This document shows, one piece after another, positions 36,980 to 45,229 of a stretch of DNA of 64,000 nt (its first letter is position 1; each line of letters opens with the position of its first letter). The notes beneath the pieces were generated by a model. The model searched no databases, was not told where the DNA came from, and saw only the letters and a program-made list of their open reading frames with translations. The DNA lies in the NCBI GenBank assembly GCA_902632125.1, contig CACPBQ010000002.1:62001-126000 (forward strand). The letters run 5' to 3'. Origin of the DNA: Paracoccaceae bacterium. Its GTDB lineage: Bacteria > Pseudomonadota > Alphaproteobacteria > Rhodobacterales > Rhodobacteraceae. The translations under genes and the position numbers were made by a program.

Positions 36980-37444
36980 TTAAGCTGCCTGTACATTATC
37001 CGGCTCTGTTAAAATGGTGTAGAGGGTTGCTGGGTCAGGGTTCGAACGCAGTTTTGCGACAATATGTTGTTCCCGAAGGGTACGTGATACGAGGGCTAAG
37101 GCTTTTAGATGCTCCACACCTGCTGTTTTTGGTGCAAATAAACTAAATACAATGTCTACAGGTTGTTTATCGATAGCTTCAAATTCAACAGGGCTTTCCA
37201 AAAGGATGAAAGCTCCTACCACGTGGTCTAATTTATCCAAACGTGCGTGAGGAAGTGCAATGCCAGCACCTACTCCAGTAGGCCCTAAGGCCTCTCGTTC
37301 AATTAATGCATCAATTGTATTTGAATAATCAGTTTGATAACATGTTTCAGCAATTCCAGCCAAGTCATGCATTAATCTTTTTTTACTCGATACAGACGAA
37401 AAAACACGAATTGCTTCTGGTTTTAACAGGTTTGAAAATTCCAT
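36980..37444 (-). CDS. ptsN: Nitrogen-PTS regulatory protein EIIA-Ntr
   Basis: Phosphoryl acceptor of the regulatory PTS-Ntr chain (PtsP-PtsO-PtsN), which tunes potassium transport, nitrogen metabolism and stress responses. 154 aa, with phosphorylation site H66 in GVGAGIALPHARLDKLDHVVG and the C-terminal VFSLFAPKTAGVEHLKALALVSR. It follows hpf by 39 bases on the same strand, a conserved pairing. No PTS transport subunit is nearby, as expected for a purely regulatory system. Confidence 0.95.
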   Translation of the reverse strand: MEFSNLLKPEAIRVFSSVSSKKRLMHDLAGIAETCYQTDYSNTIDALIEREALGPTGVGAGIALPHARLDKLDHVVGAFILLESPVEFEAIDKQPVDIVFSLFAPKTAGVEHLKALALVSRTLREQHIVAKLRSNPDPATLYTILTEPDNVQAA

Positions 37445-37483
37445 TTAAATTAGCTCTTTTTATCACCCTTTAAAGCGCTTATT

Positions 37484-38047
37484 TCAACTTGGCTGGACCC
37501 AACCTAAATTACCGTCCTGGCGCCGAAACAATATGTTTACGCCTTTGTTTTCAACATTTTTGAACAAAAGAAAGGACAAGTTTGACTTTTCTAATTCTTC
37601 GGCTGCCTCTTTAACGGAAAACTTTGGAAAGTCTTTAGTCGAGTCTGCAATTATTATAGCCTTTGAACCACTAGCCGAATCTTTTTGCCCTTCTTTTATT
37701 TTGTCCGTATACGATGCTATATTAACAAATTCAACCAGTTGATTTCTGTTTTTGTGATGTGATTTGAGTTTTCTTTTATATCGGCGTAGTTGCTTCTTTA
37801 CTTTTTCAGCACATGCATCAAAAGCATCATAAATTTCAACCTTGGAAGCTTTAGCTTGCGCAGTCAATCCAGTTGATAAGTGAATAATGGCATCACAAAC
37901 AAATTCGTGGCCGCTTCTTGAAAAAATTATTTGTGCGTCTGTTGGCCGCTCAGCATATTTGCTTATAGCACTATTTAGCTCTCCTGTAACATGAGTTTGA
38001 AGAGCATCACCAATATCAATATGAATTCCTGAAATTTGGTATTGCAT
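37484..38047 (-). CDS. hpf: Ribosome hibernation-promoting factor, long form
   Basis: 187 aa. The N-terminal domain (1-100) is the RNA-binding Hpf/YfiA fold (GIHIDIGDALQTHV, YDAFDACAEKVKKQLRRYKRKLKSHH), which occupies the mRNA/tRNA channel of resting ribosomes. The C-terminal 55 residues (FSVKEAAEELEKSNLSFLLFKNVENKGVNILFRRQDGNLGWVQP) form the dimerisation domain of long HPF, which gives 100S ribosomes without RMF. AAGGATA precedes the ATG. In many Alphaproteobacteria rpoN lies between lptB and this gene; here there are only 195 bases without a gene. Confidence 0.93.
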   Translation of the reverse strand: MQYQISGIHIDIGDALQTHVTGELNSAISKYAERPTDAQIIFSRSGHEFVCDAIIHLSTGLTAQAKASKVEIYDAFDACAEKVKKQLRRYKRKLKSHHKNRNQLVEFVNIASYTDKIKEGQKDSASGSKAIIIADSTKDFPKFSVKEAAEELEKSNLSFLLFKNVENKGVNILFRRQDGNLGWVQPS

Positions 38048-38242
38048 TTAAGTATCCTTACATTAGCCATTGAAGGCGAAGTTAAGTTAAATTGCAATTC
38101 AAGGGATACACTTACCAGCGCTTGAGGTTTGTGCACTTAATTTTTCGCAATAAAAAAATTTAACACCTTAATCGCTCTATAGAATAATTGAAAAACTTTA
38201 GAGTAACTATGTCAACAAAAATGAACCAAGAAATTTAAATTT

Positions 38243-38995
38243 TTATTGGATATTAAAGTCCTTTCCCAAATAAACTCTACGTACATTATCATTATTCACC
38301 ACATCCTTTGGTGATCCAGAAATAATAACCCTGCCATCATGTAAAATGTAGGCTCTATCAACAATCTTAAGCGTATCTCGCACGTTATGATCAGTTATAA
38401 GCACGCCTATACCTTTACTTTTCAATTCGGAAACGAGGTTTCGAACATCATTTATAGAGATAGGATCAACCCCAGCGAAAGGTTCATCTAATAAAATATA
38501 TTTTGGGTCTGTTGCTAAAGCTCGAGCAATTTCTACTCTTCGACGTTCACCGCCCGATAGGGCTATCGCAGGAGTTCTTCTTAAATGCCCAATGCGGAAA
38601 TCCGACAATAACTTTTCTAATTTTGCCTGGCGATCTGATTTTACAGGCGTTGAAATATCAAGTATCGATTTTATGTTATCTTCGACATTTAATCCTCTGA
38701 ATATAGAAGTTTCCTGTGGCAAGTATGATAAACCCATTCTAGCGCGACGATACATAGGCATAGTCGTTACGTCTAATCCATCTATTTTTACTTGTCCTCC
38801 ATCCGATGAAGTTAGTCCAGCTATAGAATAAAAAGTAGTTGTTTTCCCAGATCCATTTGGTCCTAAAAGGGCAACTACTTCTCCTCTTTTTAGTTCTAAG
38901 GAAACATCATGGATAACTATCCGTTTTTTAAAACTTTTCCGAAGACCAGCTACTTGTAACCCTGTTTCGGTTTCTAATATTTGGAAAGAAGTCAT
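38243..38995 (-). CDS. lptB: LPS export ABC transporter ATP-binding protein
   Basis: Cytosolic ATPase of the LptB2FGC complex that drives lipopolysaccharide from the inner membrane onto the Lpt bridge. 250 aa. Walker A GPNGSGKTT (45-53), Q-loop YLPQETSIFRGLNVEDN, signature ALSGGERRRVEIARAL, Walker B YILLDEPFAGVD and switch His in LITDHNVRD. The start codon abuts the lptA stop. lptF and lptG are not in the window. Confidence 0.97.
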   Translation of the reverse strand: MTSFQILETETGLQVAGLRKSFKKRIVIHDVSLELKRGEVVALLGPNGSGKTTTFYSIAGLTSSDGGQVKIDGLDVTTMPMYRRARMGLSYLPQETSIFRGLNVEDNIKSILDISTPVKSDRQAKLEKLLSDFRIGHLRRTPAIALSGGERRRVEIARALATDPKYILLDEPFAGVDPISINDVRNLVSELKSKGIGVLITDHNVRDTLKIVDRAYILHDGRVIISGSPKDVVNNDNVRRVYLGKDFNIQ

Positions 38996-39472
38996 TTAAT
39001 TAATACTCGGCGATATAATTGTTTTTACGCTACCCAGCAATTGAGTTAAACCTGTTTTCGTATTGATTAATATCTGATTAGCCATAATGTTGTTTTTCCC
39101 CTGGATTAGCTTGGCGTTTCCAGTTAACGATATTGAGTTATTCGATAATGAATAAATAGCCTCGTCTGCCTGAGCGATGTCCTGGTCACTTTTTAATTTT
39201 ATATTTCCTTTTGCATGAACTGTTTCTAAACTGCTGTCTTTAGAATATATAGCTTTCACGTAATCGGCACTCAATGTTGTCTTACCTTGAGTGATTTTCA
39301 CTTCATCAAATAATTCGGCCAAGTTCTTCTCTTGGTTAAAAATTAAACGTTCTGAGTTAAATTCAATAGGTTCGGTTCGATCAGTTACTAAAGAACCAAA
39401 ACTATTGTTTTGGGATAATGCCATACTCGATAATAGCATCACAAATAACAGAATTTTTACAAGTTTCGCCAA
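38996..39472 (-). CDS. lptA: Periplasmic LPS transport protein LptA
   Basis: 158 aa OstA-like beta-jellyroll protein that forms the periplasmic LPS bridge. Signal peptide at 1-20 (KILLFVMLLSSMALSQ). The mature part shows the repeat pattern FNSERLIFNQEKNLAELFDEVKITQGKTTLSADYVKAIYS and ITGNAKL-type strands (SLTGNAKLIQGKNNIMANQILINTKTG). Ten bases after lptC and directly before lptB. Identification rests on fold-like pattern plus conserved order. Confidence 0.9.
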   Translation of the reverse strand: MAKLVKILLFVMLLSSMALSQNNSFGSLVTDRTEPIEFNSERLIFNQEKNLAELFDEVKITQGKTTLSADYVKAIYSKDSSLETVHAKGNIKLKSDQDIAQADEAIYSLSNNSISLTGNAKLIQGKNNIMANQILINTKTGLTQLLGSVKTIISPSIN

Positions 39473-39482
39473 GTCTCTACTC

Positions 39483-40088
39483 TTAAAAAGATCGGTTAAC
39501 GTCGTATACCATCTTAGCGCCCTTAGTAAAACTGATAACTAGATTAGCTGAGTTATCTTCCTTAAATATATTTAATTTTCCTGCCTCTATGTTGCTAGTT
39601 CCAAAAAATCCTTTTATCGGCCCGTCTGCCTGGATCAGAGTTTTGTCAAGTGATATAAATATTTTTGGAGCAGTAATTTCCATTTTATCACTGGTTTTTA
39701 AAATTACATTTTTTGATAAAGTTAAGCTTTTTTCTCCATTGTTGATTAGAGCCATGTCCGACGTTAGAAAGATATTAGACCCACTTTCAGAAAATATTCT
39801 CAATATGGCAGATTTTATAAGAGCCGTGTCTTTTTGGTTGGTTGAGATAATTTGCTCTGCCGCTATGCGAAGCTCATCTCCTGAGTTTGTCATTGAAGAG
39901 TAAATTGGTTTGGTTAGACCATCATCTAGTGTGGCAAAATCCATATCCTTGGCGAAAGGAATTTCTGAACTTTGATCTGTTTTTTTAGCTGATAAAAAAA
40001 TCAACACAAGAGCGAAAAGACCCAGAAAAAATAAAGTAAGTTTTAGATAAAAAACTGTGTTTGAATAACTAATTTGAAATGTGGCCAT
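39483..40088 (-). CDS. lptC: LPS export protein LptC
   Basis: 201 aa bitopic inner-membrane protein that receives LPS from LptB2FG and hands it to LptA. One transmembrane helix near residues 14-30 (LTLFFLGLFALVLIFLS), then a periplasmic jellyroll with APKIFISLDKTLIQADGPIKGFFGTSNIEAGKLNIFKED. Sequence conservation in the family is low, so the call leans on topology and on position between rnd and lptA. Confidence 0.88.
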   Translation of the reverse strand: MATFQISYSNTVFYLKLTLFFLGLFALVLIFLSAKKTDQSSEIPFAKDMDFATLDDGLTKPIYSSMTNSGDELRIAAEQIISTNQKDTALIKSAILRIFSESGSNIFLTSDMALINNGEKSLTLSKNVILKTSDKMEITAPKIFISLDKTLIQADGPIKGFFGTSNIEAGKLNIFKEDNSANLVISFTKGAKMVYDVNRSF

Positions 40089-40101
40089 TTATAAAACCAT
40101 T

Positions 40102-40713
40102 TTAATGCTCGAATATATCGATACCGTCCCAACCCTTAATGTCTAAAACAGCGCGAAATGGAAGAAAATTGAAACATTCTCTAGCTAAATTTATTCTATT
40201 TTCTCGTTCCAGCATTTCATCCAGTTTTTCCCGCAATCGGTGCAAATATAAAACGTCAGCTGCCGCATACTCTATCTGGTCTTGGCTCAAAGTTTTGGCT
40301 CCCCAGTCGCTTGATTGCTGTTGTTTAGAAATTTCAATATCTAAGAGTTCTGTAACTAGATTTTTTAAACCGTGGCGATCAGTATATGTTCTGGCAATCT
40401 TACTAGCTATTTTCGTACAGTAAACAGGTGAGGCAAGAAGTCCAAAAGTAGAATATAAAATAGCAATATCGTAACGTCCAAAATGAAATAACTTTAGTAT
40501 ATTTTTATTCTCCAATAGCCTTGCCAGATTCTGTGCCTTCTTTTGATCTTTTTCTATTTGAACAATATGGGTATTCCCGTCACCAGAAGAAAGTTGTACG
40601 ACACAAAGCCTATCGCGACCGGGGTTCAATCCCATGGACTCACAATCAATAGCAACTATTTTGCCCAGATCTAGGTCATCAGGTAAATCTTTTCTGTAAG
40701 TAAAATTTGTCAC
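40102..40713 (-). CDS. rnd: Short ribonuclease D-family 3'-5' exonuclease
   Basis: DEDDy-type exonuclease domain only (203 aa), without the HRDC domains of E. coli RNase D. Motifs: Exo I IVAIDCESMGLNP (D and E), Exo II HFGRYDIAILYSTFG, Exo III YAAADVLYLHRL with the required tyrosine and aspartate. It may trim tRNA 3' ends or other small RNAs; a DNA substrate is not excluded. First gene before lptC (13-base gap), the usual alphaproteobacterial arrangement. Confidence 0.88.
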   Translation of the reverse strand: MTNFTYRKDLPDDLDLGKIVAIDCESMGLNPGRDRLCVVQLSSGDGNTHIVQIEKDQKKAQNLARLLENKNILKLFHFGRYDIAILYSTFGLLASPVYCTKIASKIARTYTDRHGLKNLVTELLDIEISKQQQSSDWGAKTLSQDQIEYAAADVLYLHRLREKLDEMLERENRINLARECFNFLPFRAVLDIKGWDGIDIFEH

Positions 40714-40846
40714 TAGTCTTCCTTGTTCGCAATTTCTAAATATTCAAATAGCTATTAGCTTGCGATCAAGCAACCATAGAAAATTTTTATTTAACTATAA
40801 AAAATTTAAGAATAAACTAAAAAGAGAACTTTAAAATTGATAAGCA

Positions 40847-41662
40847 ATGATTTCTGATAATTTGTTTTCCCTTAAAGGAAAGACTGCACTAGTTACTGGA
40901 GGGTCAACCGGCATTGGTCTTATGGCGACGGCAGGTTTAATTTCAGCTGGTGCAAAAGTGTTTATTGTTTCTAGAAAATTAGAAAATTGTCAAAACGCAG
41001 CTCATGAATTGAATAATCATGGCTTTGAGGGTGAGGTTATACCTTTTGGGGGTGATTTGAGTAGTGAGACTGGTATTAATAAAATAATTGAAGAGGTCTA
41101 TTCCAAAAACTCAGAATTACATATTTTAATTAATAACGCTGGCAGAACATGGGGCTCGGATCTTAGTAGTTTTCCTTACGATGCCTGGGCGAAAGTTCTA
41201 AATTTAAATGTCTCTGCTATCTTCTATTTAACTCAGAAACTGGTGCCGTTGCTAGCATCTTCTTCAAAATCAGACTTTCCATCGCGTGTTGTGAATATAG
41301 GCAGTGTTATGGGTGAAGTCCCAATGGGTGATGGTGCTTACTCGTATGCTGCCTCTAAATCTGCTGTTCATCATATCACTAGAATTCTAGCAAAGGAATT
41401 GGCTGAAAAAAACATAACGGTTAACGCGCTTGCTCCAGGGCCATTTCAATCCAACATGACTGATTTTGCGATAGGAGATTCAAAGGGCGCAATGCGCGTT
41501 TCAAAAAGAGTCCCATTAAGCCGTCTAGGCCAAACTGACGACATTGCTGCATCCATTCAATTTTTATGTGGAAAAGGCGGCTCATATGTCACTGGCGCTA
41601 TACTACCCATATCGGGTGGGATAAATGTTTCAACAGGACCAAGTATATTTGGTGAGGACTGA
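40847..41662 (+). CDS. Short-chain dehydrogenase/reductase
   Basis: Classical SDR of 271 aa. Cofactor motif TGGSTGIGLMA (17-27), NNAGRTWG (NNAG), catalytic serine in VNIGSVMGEVP, catalytic YSYAASKSAVHH (Y-x3-K) and APGPFQSNMT. A basic residue (VSRKLENC) after beta-2 suggests NADPH preference. First gene of a tight three-gene operon with a MaoC hydratase and an APH-fold kinase, so the substrate is probably an acyl-CoA with a hydroxyl or keto group (inference from context). Confidence 0.87.
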   Translation: MISDNLFSLKGKTALVTGGSTGIGLMATAGLISAGAKVFIVSRKLENCQNAAHELNNHGFEGEVIPFGGDLSSETGINKIIEEVYSKNSELHILINNAGRTWGSDLSSFPYDAWAKVLNLNVSAIFYLTQKLVPLLASSSKSDFPSRVVNIGSVMGEVPMGDGAYSYAASKSAVHHITRILAKELAEKNITVNALAPGPFQSNMTDFAIGDSKGAMRVSKRVPLSRLGQTDDIAASIQFLCGKGGSYVTGAILPISGGINVSTGPSIFGED

Positions 41663-41663
41663 T

Positions 41664-42137
41664 TTGCTGAGCTTTAAGGATCTTAAAGAAAAACTAGGTT
41701 TAGAAGTGGGTGTTTCGAGATGGTTTACCATTGACCAACAAAGGGTAGATAAATTTGCTGACTTAACAGAAGATTGGCAATATATACATGTAGATCCAGT
41801 TGCAGCTAAAAAAACAATTTTTAATGGAACTATAGCACATGGATTTTTAACGGTGTCACTACTTTCTGCTATGTATTACGATGCAGTCCCCGTGTTAGAG
41901 GGATCTAAATTAGGAGTGAACTATGGCTTTGATAAGCTAAGGTTTTTATCCCCGGTGAAAGTTGGATCAAAGATTCGAGGGCGTTTTAAGCTGTCTGATA
42001 TTCGAGAAGTTAGGCCCTTTGAAGTTTCCACGTTATGGCATGTTGAAGTTGAGATAGAAGACTTTGAGAAGCCAGCTTTAGTTGCTCAATGGATTGGTAG
42101 GCAGTATTTGTTAGAAGGCCATCGTCGAGATGGCTAA
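41664..42137 (+). CDS. MaoC-like (R)-specific enoyl-CoA hydratase family protein
   Basis: Hot-dog fold dehydratase/hydratase, 157 aa from the TTG at 41664, which has GAGGA five bases upstream and avoids a 38-base overlap with the SDR; an ATG at 41625 is the alternative. Family signature: ADLTEDWQYIHVDPVAAKKTIFNGTIAHGFLTVSLLSAM, with the D-x4-H catalytic dyad (D/H in EDWQYIHVD) and AHGFLT. It hydrates enoyl-CoA or dehydrates 3-hydroxyacyl-CoA. Overlaps the next gene by eight bases. Confidence 0.85.
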   Translation: MLSFKDLKEKLGLEVGVSRWFTIDQQRVDKFADLTEDWQYIHVDPVAAKKTIFNGTIAHGFLTVSLLSAMYYDAVPVLEGSKLGVNYGFDKLRFLSPVKVGSKIRGRFKLSDIREVRPFEVSTLWHVEVEIEDFEKPALVAQWIGRQYLLEGHRRDG

Positions 42138-43164
42138 AACGCAAATTGATTTTAAAGCAGCATCAGATTGGGCTGAATCTAATGTTGAAAATTTTTATAG
42201 TCCCGCAAAGTATACAAAGTTTAATTCTGGTCAGTCTAACCCGACTTACTTGATTGAAACCGCCAAAAAGAAATATGTTCTTAGAAAAAAACCAGAAGGT
42301 ATTTTATTAAAATCGGCACATGCAGTGGATAGGGAGTATAGAGTTCAATTGGCTCTACAAAATAGTCCAATCCCAGTTCCACGAATGTATGCTTACTGTG
42401 ATGATGAAAGTATTTTGGGAACAGAATTCTATATAATGGAACATTTAGAAGGTATTTGTTTTGAGGATCCACGGTTAGATGTGGTCGCCCAGCATCGCCG
42501 TTATTCAATCTTTGAAGAAATGAGTAATATTTTAGCCAAGATACATAAAGTTGATTTATTAAAGTCTGGTCTCTCTGACTACGGCCCAAGTGGTGACTAT
42601 TTCACTAGGCAAATTACTCGTTGGACGAAGCAATATCGATCTTCTGAAACAGATCAAATTAAGAGTATGGATCATCTTATTCTTTGGTTGAAAGAAAATA
42701 TTCCTACAGATGATGGAAAGCGATGTTTAGTTCATGGAGATTTTCGGTTGGATAACCTACTTTTTGACCCTAAAAAAAATAATTGTGTGGCAGTATTAGA
42801 TTGGGAACTTTCAACTATTGGGCACCCTTTTGCAGATCTAGCCAGTGTACTTATGCAGTGGTCAATGCCAACTGGCTTGGAGGGACGGGGTTTGCAAGAT
42901 GTAAATAGAAAAGAAGTTGGCCTTATGGAAGATGATCAATTCGTTGATTCTTATTGTAGAAGAATGGGTTTAAATGGTATTAATAAATTTGAATTCTATA
43001 TGGCATTCGCTTTTTTTAGAATGGCCGCTATTCTTCAAGGGGTTAAGAAGCGAGCGCTTGAAGGTAATGCGTCTAATCCAGAAAAAGCTATTAAACTTGG
43101 AAATTTGGTCAAACTGTTTTCCGAAAAAGGAATTGCTTTTTTAGAAGAAAATAAAGGTTTTTGA
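42130..43164 (+). CDS. APH-fold phosphotransferase, LvaA/ACAD10-11 kinase type
   Basis: 344 aa kinase of the aminoglycoside-phosphotransferase fold. Catalytic loop HGDFRLDNLLF (H202, D204, N209) and metal-binding VLDWELSTIGHPFADLA (D224), with N-terminal KYTKFNSGQSNPTYLIET as glycine-rich loop and the lysine in KKYVLRKKP. These stretches closely resemble the N-terminal kinase domain of ACAD10/ACAD11 and bacterial LvaA, which phosphorylate 4-hydroxyacyl-CoA before elimination by an acyl-CoA dehydrogenase. Overlaps the MaoC gene by eight bases. No acyl-CoA dehydrogenase is in the window. A generic small-molecule kinase is the alternative. Confidence 0.82.
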   Translation: MAKTQIDFKAASDWAESNVENFYSPAKYTKFNSGQSNPTYLIETAKKKYVLRKKPEGILLKSAHAVDREYRVQLALQNSPIPVPRMYAYCDDESILGTEFYIMEHLEGICFEDPRLDVVAQHRRYSIFEEMSNILAKIHKVDLLKSGLSDYGPSGDYFTRQITRWTKQYRSSETDQIKSMDHLILWLKENIPTDDGKRCLVHGDFRLDNLLFDPKKNNCVAVLDWELSTIGHPFADLASVLMQWSMPTGLEGRGLQDVNRKEVGLMEDDQFVDSYCRRMGLNGINKFEFYMAFAFFRMAAILQGVKKRALEGNASNPEKAIKLGNLVKLFSEKGIAFLEENKGF

Positions 43165-43165
43165 G

Positions 43166-44227
43166 CTAGTCTATCCAACCTCTTAAATTTTGATCAATCA
43201 AAGAAGAAAGGGCGCTGATGTGAGCAGCGCTGTCATTTAAACAAGGTATGTATGTAAATTCTTCTCCTCCGGCTTCTTCAAAACTGTCCTTTATTTCTTC
43301 ATTTATCTCTTCCAAAGTTTCGATACAGTCGGATGAGAAAGCTGGGGCAATAACGGCTATAGATTTTTTATTGTCCTCTTCAACAAGTCTGGCGACTTCT
43401 CCAACTGTGTAAGGTTTCAACCACTCTTCTGGTCCAAACTTAGATTGAAAAGTGGTAACAATATCTGTGTCTTTCCAACCAAGACGCTCTTTTAACAGCC
43501 TAGTAGTTTTTTGACACTGGCAATGATATGGATCACCCTGCATGAGATATCTTTTTGGCACTCCGTGATAACTGCAAACAAGAATTTCAGGTTTAGTCTT
43601 TTTCGCTGCATAGGCTTCTTCTACAGATTTTGCTAGAGCTTCTATGTATAGGGGTTGGTCAAAATAAGGCTCGACAACTCTAACGGTAGGTTGCCATTTT
43701 TCTTTCATCAGTGATCTAAAAAACTGGTCTGTTGCTGTGGCTGAAGTTGCGCCAGCATAGTGAGGGTAAAGTGGAAAAAATAAAATTTTTGAGCACCCTG
43801 CTTGAACCATTTCTCTCACTTTAGATTGAGTCGAGGGATTTCCGTAACGCATGCAGAAGTCCACTTTTACCTTGTCTCCGTATTGCCGCTCCATAATACT
43901 ATTTATTTTTAGCGTCTGATTTCGCGTTATAGTCAATAATGGACTTTCATTATCCTCATTATTCCAGATAGATTTATAGGCTGCGCCAGATCTTGACGGT
44001 CTAATTGATAATATAACCATTTGTAACAAAGGCTGCCATAGCCAGGGTGAGTAATCGATGACACGCCTATCTGACAAAAACTCTGATAAATAGCGTCGCA
44101 TTGACCAGTAGTCATAATTGTCCGGTGTACCTAAATTAGCAAGTAGAATTCCTACTTTTTTTGTTGGAACATTTGGATGCCCTGAGGGGATTGTGTTGAT
44201 TTTAATTGGCATTGTTTGATCAAACAT
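43166..44227 (-). CDS. hemH: Ferrochelatase
   Basis: Inserts Fe2+ into protoporphyrin IX, the last step of haem synthesis. 353 aa. Signatures: VGILLANLGTPDNYDYWSMRRYLSEFLSDRRVID, FFPLYPHYAGATSATATDQ, catalytic His in VCSYHGVPKRYLMQGDPYHCQCQKT, and the acidic pocket in FSSDCIETLEEINEE. One base separates its stop from the stop of the convergent kinase. The start at 44227 has only a weak GAGA ribosome site. Confidence 0.96.
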   Translation of the reverse strand: MFDQTMPIKINTIPSGHPNVPTKKVGILLANLGTPDNYDYWSMRRYLSEFLSDRRVIDYSPWLWQPLLQMVILSIRPSRSGAAYKSIWNNEDNESPLLTITRNQTLKINSIMERQYGDKVKVDFCMRYGNPSTQSKVREMVQAGCSKILFFPLYPHYAGATSATATDQFFRSLMKEKWQPTVRVVEPYFDQPLYIEALAKSVEEAYAAKKTKPEILVCSYHGVPKRYLMQGDPYHCQCQKTTRLLKERLGWKDTDIVTTFQSKFGPEEWLKPYTVGEVARLVEEDNKKSIAVIAPAFSSDCIETLEEINEEIKDSFEEAGGEEFTYIPCLNDSAAHISALSSLIDQNLRGWID

Positions 44228-44285
44228 TGTTTGCTATCTCTTATCTATCACTTTTAACAGAAAAGTAAGTCGTTGTGCTAAATGG

Positions 44286-45089
44286 TCAATCTTTCACTTT
44301 TAGTGCATCAGAAAGTTTCATTTTTGCTGAGCCACGTTTAAGGGGTTTTGGTTGATCTTCCGCTGGTACCCAGCCGGTTATGGTAATAAATTCGAAGGTT
44401 GCTTCAATTTTTTGATCTTTTAAATTTTGGCTTGCCATATATTTGTTAGAGGTTAAGGAAAATAGCTTTGGATGAGTAAAGCTTTTCAGCCGATGATTTA
44501 AAACGTTTGTTTCGCCCATTTTACGAAGATCATGTAAAAGGTTTTCGGGCCTATTATAAATTTTCTTATGAGCGCTAATGTCTGCGACTGGTAAAGCAAA
44601 GCCTGCGCGCATTAAGAAGGAGCCGGCGTCTCTGATATCAACCATCGGTAGCACTCTGGGTGAAATACCGCCAGTTAATTCTATTTCTGCTGCTGTAATT
44701 GACTCTCTGAGTTCATTTAGTGTCTGTCCACCTAAGAAAATACCAAGCAGAAGACCACCTTTTTCCATTACTGATCGACACTGAATTAATTGGCCAATAG
44801 GATCGTTAGAGTAATGTAACGACATACCATGAATTACTAGATCATAACCTTTTTGCGAAAATTTTAATGTTTCGTTATCAGAAATGATATGAGCGCCAGT
44901 AAAAGTTTTTTGCCAATAGTAAGGACAACCACTAATGACCAAAATTTTTTCAAAACGTTTTTTAATAAATTGTAATCTGTCTTGTATTTCCTGAACAGCT
45001 AGTTTTTGGAGAAAATTGTCTTCATGATCTGATCGCTGCCTTCTGCTTTCTAAAGCTTTTTTATCAATAATTTCTTCAATATTTTTCAT
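44286..45089 (-). CDS. NDUFAF5-like methyltransferase-fold protein
   Basis: 267 aa, homologous in pattern to mitochondrial complex I assembly factor NDUFAF5 and loosely to BioC. Shared stretches: SLHYSNDPIGQLIQCRSVMEK, LLLGIFLGGQTLNELRES, GGISPRVLPMVDIRDAGSFLMRAGF, LLHDLRKMGETN, ITGWVP and LKRGSAKMKLSDAL. The SAM-binding motif I is degenerate: KILVISGCPYYW (48-59) replaces the usual glycine-rich LDLGCGRG. NDUFAF5 hydroxylates an arginine of the NDUFS7 subunit; a similar role in NADH dehydrogenase assembly is inferred. Divergent from grxC. Confidence 0.78.
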   Translation of the reverse strand: MKNIEEIIDKKALESRRQRSDHEDNFLQKLAVQEIQDRLQFIKKRFEKILVISGCPYYWQKTFTGAHIISDNETLKFSQKGYDLVIHGMSLHYSNDPIGQLIQCRSVMEKGGLLLGIFLGGQTLNELRESITAAEIELTGGISPRVLPMVDIRDAGSFLMRAGFALPVADISAHKKIYNRPENLLHDLRKMGETNVLNHRLKSFTHPKLFSLTSNKYMASQNLKDQKIEATFEFITITGWVPAEDQPKPLKRGSAKMKLSDALKVKD

Positions 45090-45229
45090 AATGTTTGAAT
45101 AAAGAGATTCTATTTAATATTCAAAGTGTAAGTTTCTTCGCTCTAATCCTGGCACTAATTGTTTTATGTAAATTTATGGCTTATTTATTATTCTCGAGAT
45201 TAAATTTTAAATAGAAAAATTATTACATT

